From the NCBI RefSeq assembly GCF_008710095.1, contig NZ_VYKJ01000004.1, positions 248,001 through 312,000 of the forward strand: a stretch of 64,000 nucleotides of DNA. The letters run 5' to 3'. Positions 25,921 to 33,994 of the stretch are shown here, piece after piece. The stretch is from Affinibrenneria salicis. Lineage in GTDB: Bacteria > Pseudomonadota > Gammaproteobacteria > Enterobacterales > Enterobacteriaceae. The notes below the pieces were generated by a model. That model saw only the letters and a list, made by a program, of their open reading frames with translations, searched no databases and was not told where the DNA came from. Position numbers and translations under genes: made by a program. Within the stretch, counting starts at the first letter, position 1, and every line of letters starts with the position of its first letter.

Positions 25921-26259
25921 ATGCAAAATAATATCTTCAGCTGGTCTGGGATTTATGAATTGTTGCAGGCCTGCTGGCGCGGTGATGTACCGTTTGGCGG
26001 TGTGTTGTTAGCGGTGATTATGGCGATATTGCGCGTGGCCTACACCGGCGGGGGCTGGCAGCGCATGGTGCTGGAAGGGGCGCTGTGCGGGGCCATGACG
26101 CTTACCGCCGTCTCCACGCTGGAGTATTACTCGCTTCCCAGAACGCTGACGCTTGCGCTTGGCGGCATGATCGGTTTTATCGGTGTAGAACAAATTCGCA
26201 GCGTTATCCTGCGCTTATTTAGCGCCCGTTTCGGAGGAGCGAATAAAACAAAAAAATAG
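25921..26259 (+). CDS. Lambda-family phage holin
   Basis: A 112-residue membrane protein with hydrophobic segments at about 24-42, 50-65 and 72-95 and a basic C-terminus (GGANKTKK). The segments LLAVIMAILRVAYTGGGW and ALGGMIGFIGVEQIRSVILRLF match the lambda S-type holin family. The ATG at 25921 with GGGGAGA upstream is preferred to a GTG at 25882. No endolysin or Rz gene follows; the next gene is levansucrase 272 bases on. Holins form inner-membrane lesions. Confidence 0.85.
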   Translation: MQNNIFSWSGIYELLQACWRGDVPFGGVLLAVIMAILRVAYTGGGWQRMVLEGALCGAMTLTAVSTLEYYSLPRTLTLALGGMIGFIGVEQIRSVILRLFSARFGGANKTKK

Positions 26260-26531
26260 AGAGGTAATCAACTATCTTCCCGACGATTATTAACCGTGTG
26301 ATGCGGAAGATGTCCGTTTAATTTATTGCTAAGGAGGTGGTTAAATAATTTTATAACGGCAGTGATATCTTCTGGTAGTTAATCTCTGTAATAAGCCTAT
26401 TCCCTGGTGTGGGGAAGGAGTTCTTGCGTCTGTCATACAGAGAATAATGCCAAAGAAAAATGTGAACATATCAGCGAATACATAAAATTGCTGGTTAAAA
26501 ACTTACTTTCATTAATCAAAAGAGACATATT
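26260..26531 (+). promoter_or_regulatory. Leader region of levansucrase with an orphan Shine-Dalgarno sequence
   Basis: No gene is seen in these 272 bases. TAAGGAGGTG (26330-26339) is a 10-base perfect match to the complement of the 16S 3' end, yet no start codon follows within the usual 5-12 bases. AAGAGA lies 9 bases before the levansucrase ATG. No intrinsic terminator is visible, so holin transcripts could continue into levansucrase. A local promoter could not be fixed. Confidence 0.45.
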
Positions 26532-27824
26532 ATGAAAACTATCAATCAGGAAAAAGTGAATACCGTCAGCAGCATTAATAATAGCAATGCACCGCACAAA
26601 CCGACCATCTGGACACGTGCCGATGCGCTGAAGGTTACCGCAGACGATCCGACCACCACGCAGCCGCTGGTTAGCCCGGATTTCACGGTGATGAGCGATG
26701 ACGTGTTCATCTGGGATACCATGCCGCTGCGCGATATTGACGGTAATATCGCGTCGGTCAACGGATGGTCGGTCATCCTCACGTTGACCGCCACCCGTAA
26801 TGAAACCGATCCGGCCTACCAGGATGAGGATGGCAACTACGACATCACCCTCGACTGGAACGATCGTCACGGTCGGGCAAAAATGTGCTTCTGGTATTCC
26901 CGTACCGGTAAAGACTGGACTTACGGCGGCCGGGTGATGGCGGACGGCGTATCGCCCACCACGCGCGAATGGGCCGGTACGCCCATCCTGCTGAACGACC
27001 AGGGTGAAGTGGACCTTTACTACACCGCGGTGACGCCAGGCTCCACCATCGTTAAGGTTCGCGGCCGGGTAGTCACGACGGAAAGCGGCGTTGAAATGGT
27101 CGGCTTCAGGAAGGTGAAAACGCTGTTCGAGGCGGACGGCAAGATGTACCAGACCGAAAGCCAGAACGCCTACTGGGCCTTCCGCGATCCCTGCCCGTTC
27201 CGCGACCCGGAAAGCGGCAAGCTGTATGTGCTGTTCGAAGGTAATGTAGCCGGAGAACGCGGCACGCATGTGGTCGGCGAGGAAGAAATCGGCGATGTGC
27301 CGCCGGGATACGAAGATGTCGGCAACTCCCGCTACCAGACCGCTTGCGTCGGCATCGCGGTGGCGCGCGACGAGGACGGCGACGACTGGGAACTGCTGCC
27401 GCCGCTGTTAACGGCCGTTGGCGTCAATGACCAGACCGAACGTCCGCACTTCGTCTTCCAGGATGGTAAATACTACCTGTTTACCATCAGCCATAAGTAC
27501 ACCTATGCGGATGGTTTAACCGGGCCTGACGGCGTGTACGGTTTCGTCAGTTCCTCGCTGTTCGGACCCTATGTGCCGTTGAACGGTTCCGGTCTGGTGC
27601 TGGGCAATCCGTCCTCGCAGCCTTATCAGACCTACTCGCATTATGTGATGTCTAACGGCCTGGTGACGTCCTTCATTGATACCGTGCCGACCGACGATGG
27701 CGGCTACCGCGTAGGCGGTACCGAAGCGCCGACGGTTGAGATCAAACTGAAGGGCGACCGTACGTTCGTTGTCGATGTTTATGATTACGGCTATATCCCG
27801 CCGATGATCGACGTCGCCGTGTAA
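26532..27824 (+). CDS. lsc: Levansucrase, GH68
   Basis: A 430-residue fructosyltransferase that splits sucrose and builds the beta-2,6-fructan levan. The GH68 triad is visible: nucleophile Asp62 in IWDTMPLRD, transition-state stabiliser Asp219 in FRDPCPF, and acid/base Glu303 in DQTERPHF. As in the Pseudomonas syringae and Erwinia amylovora enzymes there is no N-terminal signal peptide; the first 25 residues are polar and not conserved. It is the first gene after the phage holin. A terminator follows. Product specificity (levan rather than short fructans) is by family similarity. Confidence 0.95.
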   Translation: MKTINQEKVNTVSSINNSNAPHKPTIWTRADALKVTADDPTTTQPLVSPDFTVMSDDVFIWDTMPLRDIDGNIASVNGWSVILTLTATRNETDPAYQDEDGNYDITLDWNDRHGRAKMCFWYSRTGKDWTYGGRVMADGVSPTTREWAGTPILLNDQGEVDLYYTAVTPGSTIVKVRGRVVTTESGVEMVGFRKVKTLFEADGKMYQTESQNAYWAFRDPCPFRDPESGKLYVLFEGNVAGERGTHVVGEEEIGDVPPGYEDVGNSRYQTACVGIAVARDEDGDDWELLPPLLTAVGVNDQTERPHFVFQDGKYYLFTISHKYTYADGLTGPDGVYGFVSSSLFGPYVPLNGSGLVLGNPSSQPYQTYSHYVMSNGLVTSFIDTVPTDDGGYRVGGTEAPTVEIKLKGDRTFVVDVYDYGYIPPMIDVAV

Positions 27825-27833
27825 TCCACTCAG

Positions 27834-27863
27834 GCAGGAGCCGCGCCGCGGCTCCTGCGTTTT
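27834..27863 (+). terminator. Intrinsic terminator of levansucrase
   Basis: GCAGGAGCCGC and GCGGCTCCTGC form an 11-base stem with a 3-base loop, followed by GTTTTC. It starts 10 bases after the lsc stop. The T run is short. Confidence 0.7.
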
Positions 27864-28003
27864 CACCGCCGCTGGCGGTCCGCGTTTTTTCTTCCCGCCG
27901 TTCTTTGCGCTTATCTTCCTTTCCTTTTCCCGCTGAGTTCGCTGACCGACAGATGCGTCGGGCCGGCGGCAAACAATATGCCTTCCGCACATTCCTCTGT
28001 TTT

Positions 28004-28347
28004 TATTCCCTTCATACTTCCTTAATACTTACTTCATGCTTCATGCTTCAGGCTTCAGGCTTCAGGCTTCAGGCTTCAGGCTTCAGGCTTCAGGCTTCAG
28101 GTGCGTTGGTTTTGTTACTCGCCCCTCCATGGGGTTCGCCCCTGCCGGGCCGCCGCCAGCGGCGTTCAAATCTGTTACCGGCAGATTTGCCTCTGATTCC
28201 AGTCAATTACTGCTGTAAGCTTCCGGGGATTAATGACAGACATCCTGTCTCTCCGTGAAGGTCGGCCGCTGGCCGGGCAAACTCGTCGCCGACGAATTTA
28301 TCGCTGCGTCATCGCTTTCCTGCAGCTTGAATTATTTTGGCTATATA
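28004..28347 (+). repeat. ERIC-like element C, expanded by a heptamer array
   Basis: From TATTCCCTTCATACTTCCTT to GCTTGAATTATTTTGGCTAT. The core GTAAGCTTCCGGGGATTAAT is close to the ERIC1R part of ERIC. It shares GGCGTTCAAATCTG, ACAGACATCCTGTCTCTC and GCCGACGAATTTATCGCTGC with A and B. The heptamer array occupies the same place as in A. Confidence 0.7.
28032..28101. repeat. Tandem heptamer array: two CTTCATG then eight CTTCAGG
   Basis: Ten uninterrupted 7-base units. The last eight differ from the first two by T to G, and the array leads directly into TGCGTTGGTTTTGTTACTCG of the ERIC-like body. The unit is part of the ERIC end CTTCA(A/T)G...CAGG. Confidence 0.96.
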
Positions 28348-28475
28348 CCATTCAGGTTGCGCGTTCGTCGGCCTTATTATCCAGCCTATGCATGGACCTC
28401 GTTCATAAAAGATGCGCGCTCTGCGTTGTTTAACCCGCGAACGTTTTGCCCCGCAAGCCGAATTATTCAGGCTCG
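28343..28475 (+). repeat. Diverged ERIC-like element H
   Basis: Begins TATACCATTCAGGTTGCGCG and ends CAAGCCGAATTATTCAGGCT, sharing the ends but little of the centre with the family. It abuts element C. Confidence 0.35.
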
Positions 28476-28645
28476 CCGCACGTTATTTTTTCTGCTGTCG
28501 CGGTTGAATTTTTTGCGGTCTGTTGGCGTCCGACGCGTTTATTTTCCTGTGCGCCGCGGCAACAGGCCGTTTTCCCGTTTGCCGCATCCCGTCGCGTATA
28601 AAATATATGTGCCCGACATAATATTTATCTGCTTTTAATCGGTAC

Positions 28646-29560
28646 TTAACCGGCCAGGCGCCGGGACTGGGTAATAGAGCGGATCATCGACTGTTTGGCC
28701 GTCTCCAGATGATTGCGCAACGCGCGAGTAGCCTCGAGGTCGTTGCGGCAAATCAGGGCGCTGAGAATCGTCATGTGCTCGTCAATGGCGACGATGTTCC
28801 TTTGCTTGAGATCGCTTTCATCCCATTGATAATGAAAATGAAAGATAACGGAGATGATCTCCAGCGACTGATTGAAAAACACATTTTGCGCGGCGGACAG
28901 CAGCAGGGAGTGGAAGTCGCGGTCCAACTGCGAAAACATACGATAGCTGTCGCCGATGCTGTCGCGCAGCAGGCGGTGGCGATCGAGCAGGGCGCGCGCC
29001 TGCGGCCACAGCGGGTGTCGATCGGGCAGGTTGAGAAAATGCCGCAGCGCGTGGGTTTCCAGCATTTCGCGCAGTTCGAACAGCTGTTCGGCCCAGGCCT
29101 GATCAAATTGCAGCATCCGCCACTGGCCGCGGCGTTCGCTGACGATCAGGTTATAGCGACAGAAACGCAGCAGATATTCGCGCACCACCATCGGACTGAC
29201 GCCGGCGCCGCGCGCCAGCTGCAGTTCGCTGAACGCGTCGCCGGCCTTAAGCTGGCGCTGATTGATCATATTGAAAAAGGCCCGCTCGAAGACGCGGTTT
29301 TGTTCTTCCATCGGCGCCTGCACCCATTTAAACCCATCTTCCTGAGCCGGCGGACGCACGATGCTGTAATTCGCGCCCTCTCTGCTCAGTACGCCGCGCT
29401 CAATCAGATGCCGCAGGGTATGACGCACCGTGGTGCGGCTGACGTTGTACATTTCCGCCAGCGCAGACTGCGAAGGCAGCGGGGAGACGATATGGCCGCG
29501 GGTAATGCCGTCTATAAACTGATTGACCACATTGTGACGAAGATTCTGTGAACGACTCAT
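28646..29560 (-). CDS. lgoR: LgoR-type GntR/FadR regulator of L-galactonate genes
   Basis: A 304-residue regulator of the same length as E. coli LgoR (YjjM) and matching it along the whole chain by recall (MSRSQNLRHNVVNQ start, LPSQSALAEMYNVSRTTVRH helix-turn-helix, FHFHYQWDESDLKQRNI near the C-terminus). An N-terminal winged helix is followed by a second half resembling an FCD ligand domain. It is divergent from lgoD, with 141 bases between. In E. coli LgoR controls L-galactonate catabolism. Confidence 0.92.
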   Translation of the reverse strand: MSRSQNLRHNVVNQFIDGITRGHIVSPLPSQSALAEMYNVSRTTVRHTLRHLIERGVLSREGANYSIVRPPAQEDGFKWVQAPMEEQNRVFERAFFNMINQRQLKAGDAFSELQLARGAGVSPMVVREYLLRFCRYNLIVSERRGQWRMLQFDQAWAEQLFELREMLETHALRHFLNLPDRHPLWPQARALLDRHRLLRDSIGDSYRMFSQLDRDFHSLLLSAAQNVFFNQSLEIISVIFHFHYQWDESDLKQRNIVAIDEHMTILSALICRNDLEATRALRNHLETAKQSMIRSITQSRRLAG

Positions 29561-29701
29561 GGCTGTTTCTCCGCTGTTGGCGCATTAAAAACATATTTAA
29601 AGCATTTTTATTCGTGCCGAATCACAAATCAGAAGCCTGCATTCCATCTGTTTAATTTTTGTCCCAAATAATAGCATTAATACGGAAAAGGAGAGAATGC
29701 G

Positions 29702-30724
29702 ATGGTTATGATGAAGTCACTGGTCTGTCTTGAACCGACCAAAATGGTCTATCAGCAGCGTAATAAACCCAGCCCTGCGCCGCATGAAGCGTTAATAAAA
29801 ATAAAAAACGTCGGCATCTGCGGCACCGATATTCACGCCTGGGCCGGCAGACAGCCCTTTTTTAGCTATCCGCGCGTGTTGGGGCACGAGATTTGCGGCG
29901 AGGTGGTGGCGACCGGCGCGCAGGTCGAGCGGCTGCTGCCGGGGCAGCAGGTCTCGGTCATTCCCTATGTGGCCTGTCAGCAGTGCCCGGCCTGCCTCAG
30001 CGGGCGCAGCAACTGCTGCGAAAACATCTCCGTCATCGGCGTGCACCAGGACGGCGGTTTCTGCGAATACCTGTGCGTGCCCGCCGCCAATCTGCTGCCC
30101 GCGGACGATCTCGATCCCGAGGCCGCGGCGCTGATCGAACCATTCGCCATTAGCGCGCACGCCGTGCGCCGCGCCGCGATCGCCGACGGCGACGATGTGC
30201 TGGTGGTCGGCGCCGGTCCTATCGGCCTCGGCGTGGCGGCGATAGCTCGCGCCGATGGCGCCAGGGTCGCGGTGGCGGATACCAGCGCCACGCGGCGCGA
30301 CCATGTGCGGCAACATTTGGCGCTGCCGGTGCTGGATCCCGGCCAGCATGATTTTGAGCTACGTCTGCGGCAGTGTTTTTCCGGCGCGCTGGCGCAGAAG
30401 CTGGTCGATGCGACCGGCAATCAGGCGGCGATGAATAATACGGTTAACCTGATCCGGCACGGCGGCAGCATCACGCTCGTCGGGTTATTTAAGGGCGATC
30501 TGCAGTTTTCCGATCCCGAGTTCCATAAAAAAGAAACCACGCTGCTGGGCAGCCGCAACGCTACGCCGCAGGACTTCGTCCGGGTAGCGCAGCTGATGGC
30601 CGCGGGGCGGTTAACGGCCGGTATGCTGCTGACTCACCGCTACGCATTCGACGCGCTGGCGGACGTTTACCAGCGCGACGTGATCGACAATCGTCAACTG
30701 ATTAAAGGGGTTATTCAGTTCTGA
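29702..30724 (+). CDS. lgoD: L-galactonate oxidoreductase (zinc alcohol dehydrogenase family)
   Basis: A 340-residue medium-chain dehydrogenase that oxidises L-galactonate to D-tagaturonate. Catalytic zinc ligands are in VGICGTDIHAW and GHEICGE; the structural zinc Cys set is CQQCPACLSGRSNCC, and the Rossmann loop is VVGAGPIGLG. Length and sequence match E. coli LgoD. GGAGAG precedes the ATG at 29702. It is followed by uxaB and uxaA, which take its product further; in E. coli these lie at a different locus. The LgoT transporter is not present here. Confidence 0.92.
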   Translation: MVMMKSLVCLEPTKMVYQQRNKPSPAPHEALIKIKNVGICGTDIHAWAGRQPFFSYPRVLGHEICGEVVATGAQVERLLPGQQVSVIPYVACQQCPACLSGRSNCCENISVIGVHQDGGFCEYLCVPAANLLPADDLDPEAAALIEPFAISAHAVRRAAIADGDDVLVVGAGPIGLGVAAIARADGARVAVADTSATRRDHVRQHLALPVLDPGQHDFELRLRQCFSGALAQKLVDATGNQAAMNNTVNLIRHGGSITLVGLFKGDLQFSDPEFHKKETTLLGSRNATPQDFVRVAQLMAAGRLTAGMLLTHRYAFDALADVYQRDVIDNRQLIKGVIQF

Positions 30725-30806
30725 CGCCCGCGTAACGTGAACAACGTCGGGTTATTTACGCGCCGCGCCGCGGCCTGCTTTTGCCTGCATCAGGAAAACT
30801 ATTGTC

Positions 30807-32255
30807 ATGAATCGATTGAATCGTGAGACCAGTCCGGGCGTCCGCTATCCGACCCGGATTATTCAGTTCGGCGAGGGGAATTTTCTGCGCGCGTTTGTCG
30901 ACTGGCAAATTGATCTACTGAATGAACATGCCGGACTGGAGGCGGGCATTGCGATCGTGCGTCCCATCGATAGCCTCCAGCCGCCTTCGCTGAATACTCA
31001 GCAGGGGCTGTACACCACCGCGATCCGCGGACTGAACGAACAGGGGGATACGGTGCGCGAATTGCGGCTGATCCGTTCGGTCAACCAGGAGATCGATCCT
31101 TACCGACAGTATGACGACTATCTGGCGCTGGCCCATAACGCCGCGATTCGCTTTGTGTTTTCCAACACCACCGAGGCCGGCATCGATTATCGCGCCGGCG
31201 ATCGGTTTGACGATCGGCCGCCGGTCAGCTTCCCGGCTAAACTGACCCGGTTGCTGTTTGAACGTTATCGACATTTTCACGGCGCGGCCGATAAAGGCTG
31301 GGTCATACTGCCGTGCGAATTGATCGACGATAACGGCGAGGCGCTGAAAGCGCTGGTGCTGCGCTATGCGCAGGAGTGGGCGCTGCCGGCGGCGTTTATT
31401 CACTGGCTGCACGAGGCCAATACTTTCTGCTGTACGCTGGTGGATCGTATCGTCACCGGCTATCCGCAGGAGGAAGCGGAGGCGTTGACGCGGGAGCTGG
31501 GTTACCAGGATGATTTTCTGGTGGCCGCCGAATATTTCTATTTGTTTGTCATCCAGGGGCCGGCGTGGCTGGCGCAGGCGCTGCATCTGGATCGCTACCG
31601 GCTGAATGTGTTGATGACCACGGATATCCGTCCCTATAAGGCGCGCAAGGTGGCCATTCTTAACGGCGCGCATACCGCGCTGGTGCCGGTGGCCTGGCTG
31701 TGCGGGCTGGATACCGTGGGCGAGGCGATGAACGATACCGGCCTGCGCGCCTTTGTGGAAAAAGCGATTGGTGAAGAGATCATCCCGCAGCTCGATCTGC
31801 CGCCCGATGAGCTGCGCGCTTTCGCACGGGCGACCATCGACCGGTTCCGTAATCCGTTTATTCAGCATCGGCTGTTGTCTATCGCGCTTAACGGCATGGC
31901 CAAATACCGCAGCCGAATTCTGCCGCAGCTGCTGGCGGAGCAGGCCGCCACGGGCCGGCTGCCGCGGCGTCTGACCTTTTCTCTCGCAGCGCTGATCGCC
32001 TTTTACCGCGGCGAACGCGCCGGCGCAAGCTATCCGTTGCAGGATGACGCGTTCTGGCTGCGGCATTTTCAGGCGTTCTGGGCCGGCGCGCGGCCCGATG
32101 ATTCGTTGCACCAACGGGTGCTGACGTTGCTGCGCCAGCGCGCGCACTGGGGACAGGATCTTAGCCTGGTGCCGGGGCTGGCCGCCCAGGTGACGGACGA
32201 CCTGCGTAATATTATGACTCAGGGCATGCGCGCCGCCGTCGCGCCGCTGTGCTGA
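30807..32255 (+). CDS. uxaB: Tagaturonate reductase (altronate oxidoreductase)
   Basis: A 482-residue enzyme of the polyol dehydrogenase family that reduces D-tagaturonate to D-altronate with NADH. The N-terminal dinucleotide-binding loop [16 protein letters not shown] and the lysine-containing segment near [18 protein letters not shown] are family signatures. Length matches E. coli UxaB (483). It is 82 bases after lgoD and 12 bases before uxaA, so the three are probably co-transcribed. Confidence 0.94.
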   Translation: MNRLNRETSPGVRYPTRIIQFGEGNFLRAFVDWQIDLLNEHAGLEAGIAIVRPIDSLQPPSLNTQQGLYTTAIRGLNEQGDTVRELRLIRSVNQEIDPYRQYDDYLALAHNAAIRFVFSNTTEAGIDYRAGDRFDDRPPVSFPAKLTRLLFERYRHFHGAADKGWVILPCELIDDNGEALKALVLRYAQEWALPAAFIHWLHEANTFCCTLVDRIVTGYPQEEAEALTRELGYQDDFLVAAEYFYLFVIQGPAWLAQALHLDRYRLNVLMTTDIRPYKARKVAILNGAHTALVPVAWLCGLDTVGEAMNDTGLRAFVEKAIGEEIIPQLDLPPDELRAFARATIDRFRNPFIQHRLLSIALNGMAKYRSRILPQLLAEQAATGRLPRRLTFSLAALIAFYRGERAGASYPLQDDAFWLRHFQAFWAGARPDDSLHQRVLTLLRQRAHWGQDLSLVPGLAAQVTDDLRNIMTQGMRAAVAPLC

Positions 32256-32267
32256 AAGGGGATGGGG

Positions 32268-33758
32268 ATGCAGCGAGCGATCAAGATTCATCCCGCCGAT
32301 AACGTGGCGGTAGCGCTGTGCGATCTGGCGGCCGGCGAACATCTGGCGCCGGACGCGACGCCGCTGCTACTGACGCAGCCGCTGGCGCGCGGGCATAAAT
32401 TCGCCCTGCGCGCGCTGGCCTGCGGCGAGACGATTATCAAATACGGCCTGTCGATCGGTCATGCGACGCAGCCGATCGGCGCCGGCGAGCACATTCATGT
32501 CCACAACATGAAAACCAACCTCAGCGAGGTGGACGACTATCAGTACCAGCCGGCGTTCGTCACGCCGCCGGCGCCCGGGCTGGATCGCGACATCGCGGTT
32601 TACCGGCGACGCGACGGCGCGCCGGCGATTCGCAACGAGCTGTGGATTTTGCCAACCGTCGGCTGCGTCAACGCCATTGCCCGCCGTATCCAGCAGCGTT
32701 TTCTCAGCGAAAGCGACGGCGCGGCCGATATCGACGGCGTGCATCTGTTCACGCATCCGTATGGCTGCTCGCAGCTGGGGGACGATCATCTCAACACGCG
32801 CACCATGCTGCAGAATATGGTGCGCCATCCGCACGCCGGCGCGGTGCTGGTGATCGGTCTGGGATGCGAAAACAACCAGTTGGATACCTTCCGCGCGACG
32901 CTGGGGCCGTATGACGAGACGCGGGTGCGCTTTATGCAGCTGCAGCAGTATGAGGATGAGCAGGAGGCGGGGCTGGAGCACCTGCGGGCGCTGTATGCCG
33001 TTATGCGGCGCGATGCGCGCCAGCCGGGCAGACTGAGCGAGCTGAAATTCGGTCTGGAATGCGGCGGGTCGGACGGCCTGTCCGGCATTACCGCTAATCC
33101 GCTGCTGGGACAGTTCTCCGACTATATTACCCGTCTCGGCGGAACAACGGTGTTGACCGAGGTGCCGGAGATGTTCGGCGCGGAACGCATCCTGATGAGC
33201 CGCTGCCGCGATCGCGCGACATTTGACAAGACGGTGGCGATGATTAATGACTTTAAACGCTATTTTATCGCCCATCAGCAGCCGATTTATGAAAATCCGT
33301 CGCCGGGCAATAAAGCGGGCGGCATCAGCTCGCTGGAGGAGAAATCGCTGGGATGTACCCAGAAAGCCGGGCAAAGCCAGGTAGTGGATGTGCTGGCGTA
33401 CGGGGAACGGTTGCGGCGGCCGGGGCTGAATCTGCTTAGCGCGCCGGGAAACGACGCCGTCGCCACCAGCGCGCTGGCCGGCGCCGGCTGTCATCTGGTG
33501 TTGTTCAGCACCGGTCGCGGTACGCCGTACGGCGGTTTCGTTCCTACGCTCAAGCTGTCGACCAACAGCGAACTGGCGCGACGTAAGCCGCATTGGATCG
33601 ATTTCGATGCCGGTCAACTGGTGCAGGGAACCGACATGGCCACGCTGCTGGCGCAGTTTATCGCGTGTCTGGTGGCGGTGGCCAACGGCCGGCAGACCTG
33701 CAACGAACGGAATGATTTTCGTGAGCTGGCGCTGTTTAAGAGCGGCGTAACGCTGTGA
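32268..33758 (+). CDS. uxaA: Altronate dehydratase
   Basis: A 496-residue enzyme that dehydrates D-altronate to 2-keto-3-deoxy-D-gluconate, feeding the KDG pathway. An N-terminal SAF domain (about residues 1-95, GEHIHVHNMKTNLS) is followed by the catalytic domain with the conserved NEADCGGSDGLSG-like ELKFGLECGGSDGLSG. The start ATG at 32268 is preferred over one at 32262: AGGGG lies 6 bases before it and MQRAIKIHPADNVAVAL aligns with E. coli UxaA from its first residue. It ends the operon. Confidence 0.94.
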   Translation: MQRAIKIHPADNVAVALCDLAAGEHLAPDATPLLLTQPLARGHKFALRALACGETIIKYGLSIGHATQPIGAGEHIHVHNMKTNLSEVDDYQYQPAFVTPPAPGLDRDIAVYRRRDGAPAIRNELWILPTVGCVNAIARRIQQRFLSESDGAADIDGVHLFTHPYGCSQLGDDHLNTRTMLQNMVRHPHAGAVLVIGLGCENNQLDTFRATLGPYDETRVRFMQLQQYEDEQEAGLEHLRALYAVMRRDARQPGRLSELKFGLECGGSDGLSGITANPLLGQFSDYITRLGGTTVLTEVPEMFGAERILMSRCRDRATFDKTVAMINDFKRYFIAHQQPIYENPSPGNKAGGISSLEEKSLGCTQKAGQSQVVDVLAYGERLRRPGLNLLSAPGNDAVATSALAGAGCHLVLFSTGRGTPYGGFVPTLKLSTNSELARRKPHWIDFDAGQLVQGTDMATLLAQFIACLVAVANGRQTCNERNDFRELALFKSGVTL

Positions 33759-33837
33759 ATCATCGGCGGTAAACAGGGCCGGCCGGCTGCGCGCATCGCG
33801 GGCCGCCGTTGACACGCGGCGCCGATTGGCCTCCGTG

Positions 33838-33858
33838 CCTGCGCCGTTATGGCGCAGG
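33838..33858. promoter_or_regulatory. NtrC-like inverted repeat upstream of the urea cluster
   Basis: CCTGCGCC (33838-33845) and GGCGCAGG (33851-33858) flank GTTAT, giving TGCGCC-N5-GGCGCA, close in form to the NtrC site TGCACC-N5-GGTGCA. It lies about 80 bases upstream of the sigma54-like -24 element, a typical enhancer distance. A hairpin begins at its last base, so a purely structural role is possible. Confidence 0.45.
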
Positions 33859-33897
33859 GTTGCCCGTCGGCTGTGCAATTTCAGCCGGCGGGCAACC
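33858..33897 (+). terminator. Strong hairpin after uxaA, possible terminator
   Basis: GGTTGCCCGTCGGCTG pairs with CAGCCGGCGGGCAACC across an 8-base loop, a 16-base stem with one G-T pair. It is followed by TCATCTATAAATAAA, not a T run. It is placed 100 bases after the uxaA stop and may end that transcript weakly. Confidence 0.5.
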
Positions 33898-33938
33898 TCA
33901 TCTATAAATAAAAATATAATAATCAAACAATTAAAAAT

Positions 33939-33954
33939 TGGTATGCCGTTTGCT
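33939..33954 (+). promoter_or_regulatory. Sigma54-type promoter upstream of atzF
   Basis: TGGTATGCCGTTTGCT fits the -24/-12 consensus TGGCACG-N4-TTGCW with GG (33940-33941) and GC (33952-33953) separated by exactly 10 bases. The start site would be near 33965, about 30 bases before the atzF ATG. Sigma54 control fits a nitrogen-scavenging operon. Two of the -24 positions depart from consensus. Confidence 0.7.
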
Positions 33955-33994
33955 TAGTTGAATTCAATCTTGTGTACCAGATGGAATTCAAATT

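Larger units (their letters stand above)
27825..28645. other. Intergenic block after levansucrase
   Basis: About 820 bases with no supported gene. It holds the lsc terminator, a heptamer array and two ERIC-like elements. The last 170 bases before the lgoR stop are AT-rich and unassigned. Confidence 0.55.

Noticed and set aside
23428..28645. Complete prophage or integrase with attachment sites
   Set aside because: No integrase, structural, endolysin or replication genes and no clear flanking direct repeat were found; only a remnant is supported.
33858..33897. Hairpin as a certain terminator
   Set aside because: The stem is strong but no T run follows, so it is listed with moderate confidence only.
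30915..33926. Large minus-strand ORFs opposite uxaB and uxaA (475 and 519 residues)
   Set aside because: Shadows of high-GC coding sequence; the plus-strand genes are clear family members.
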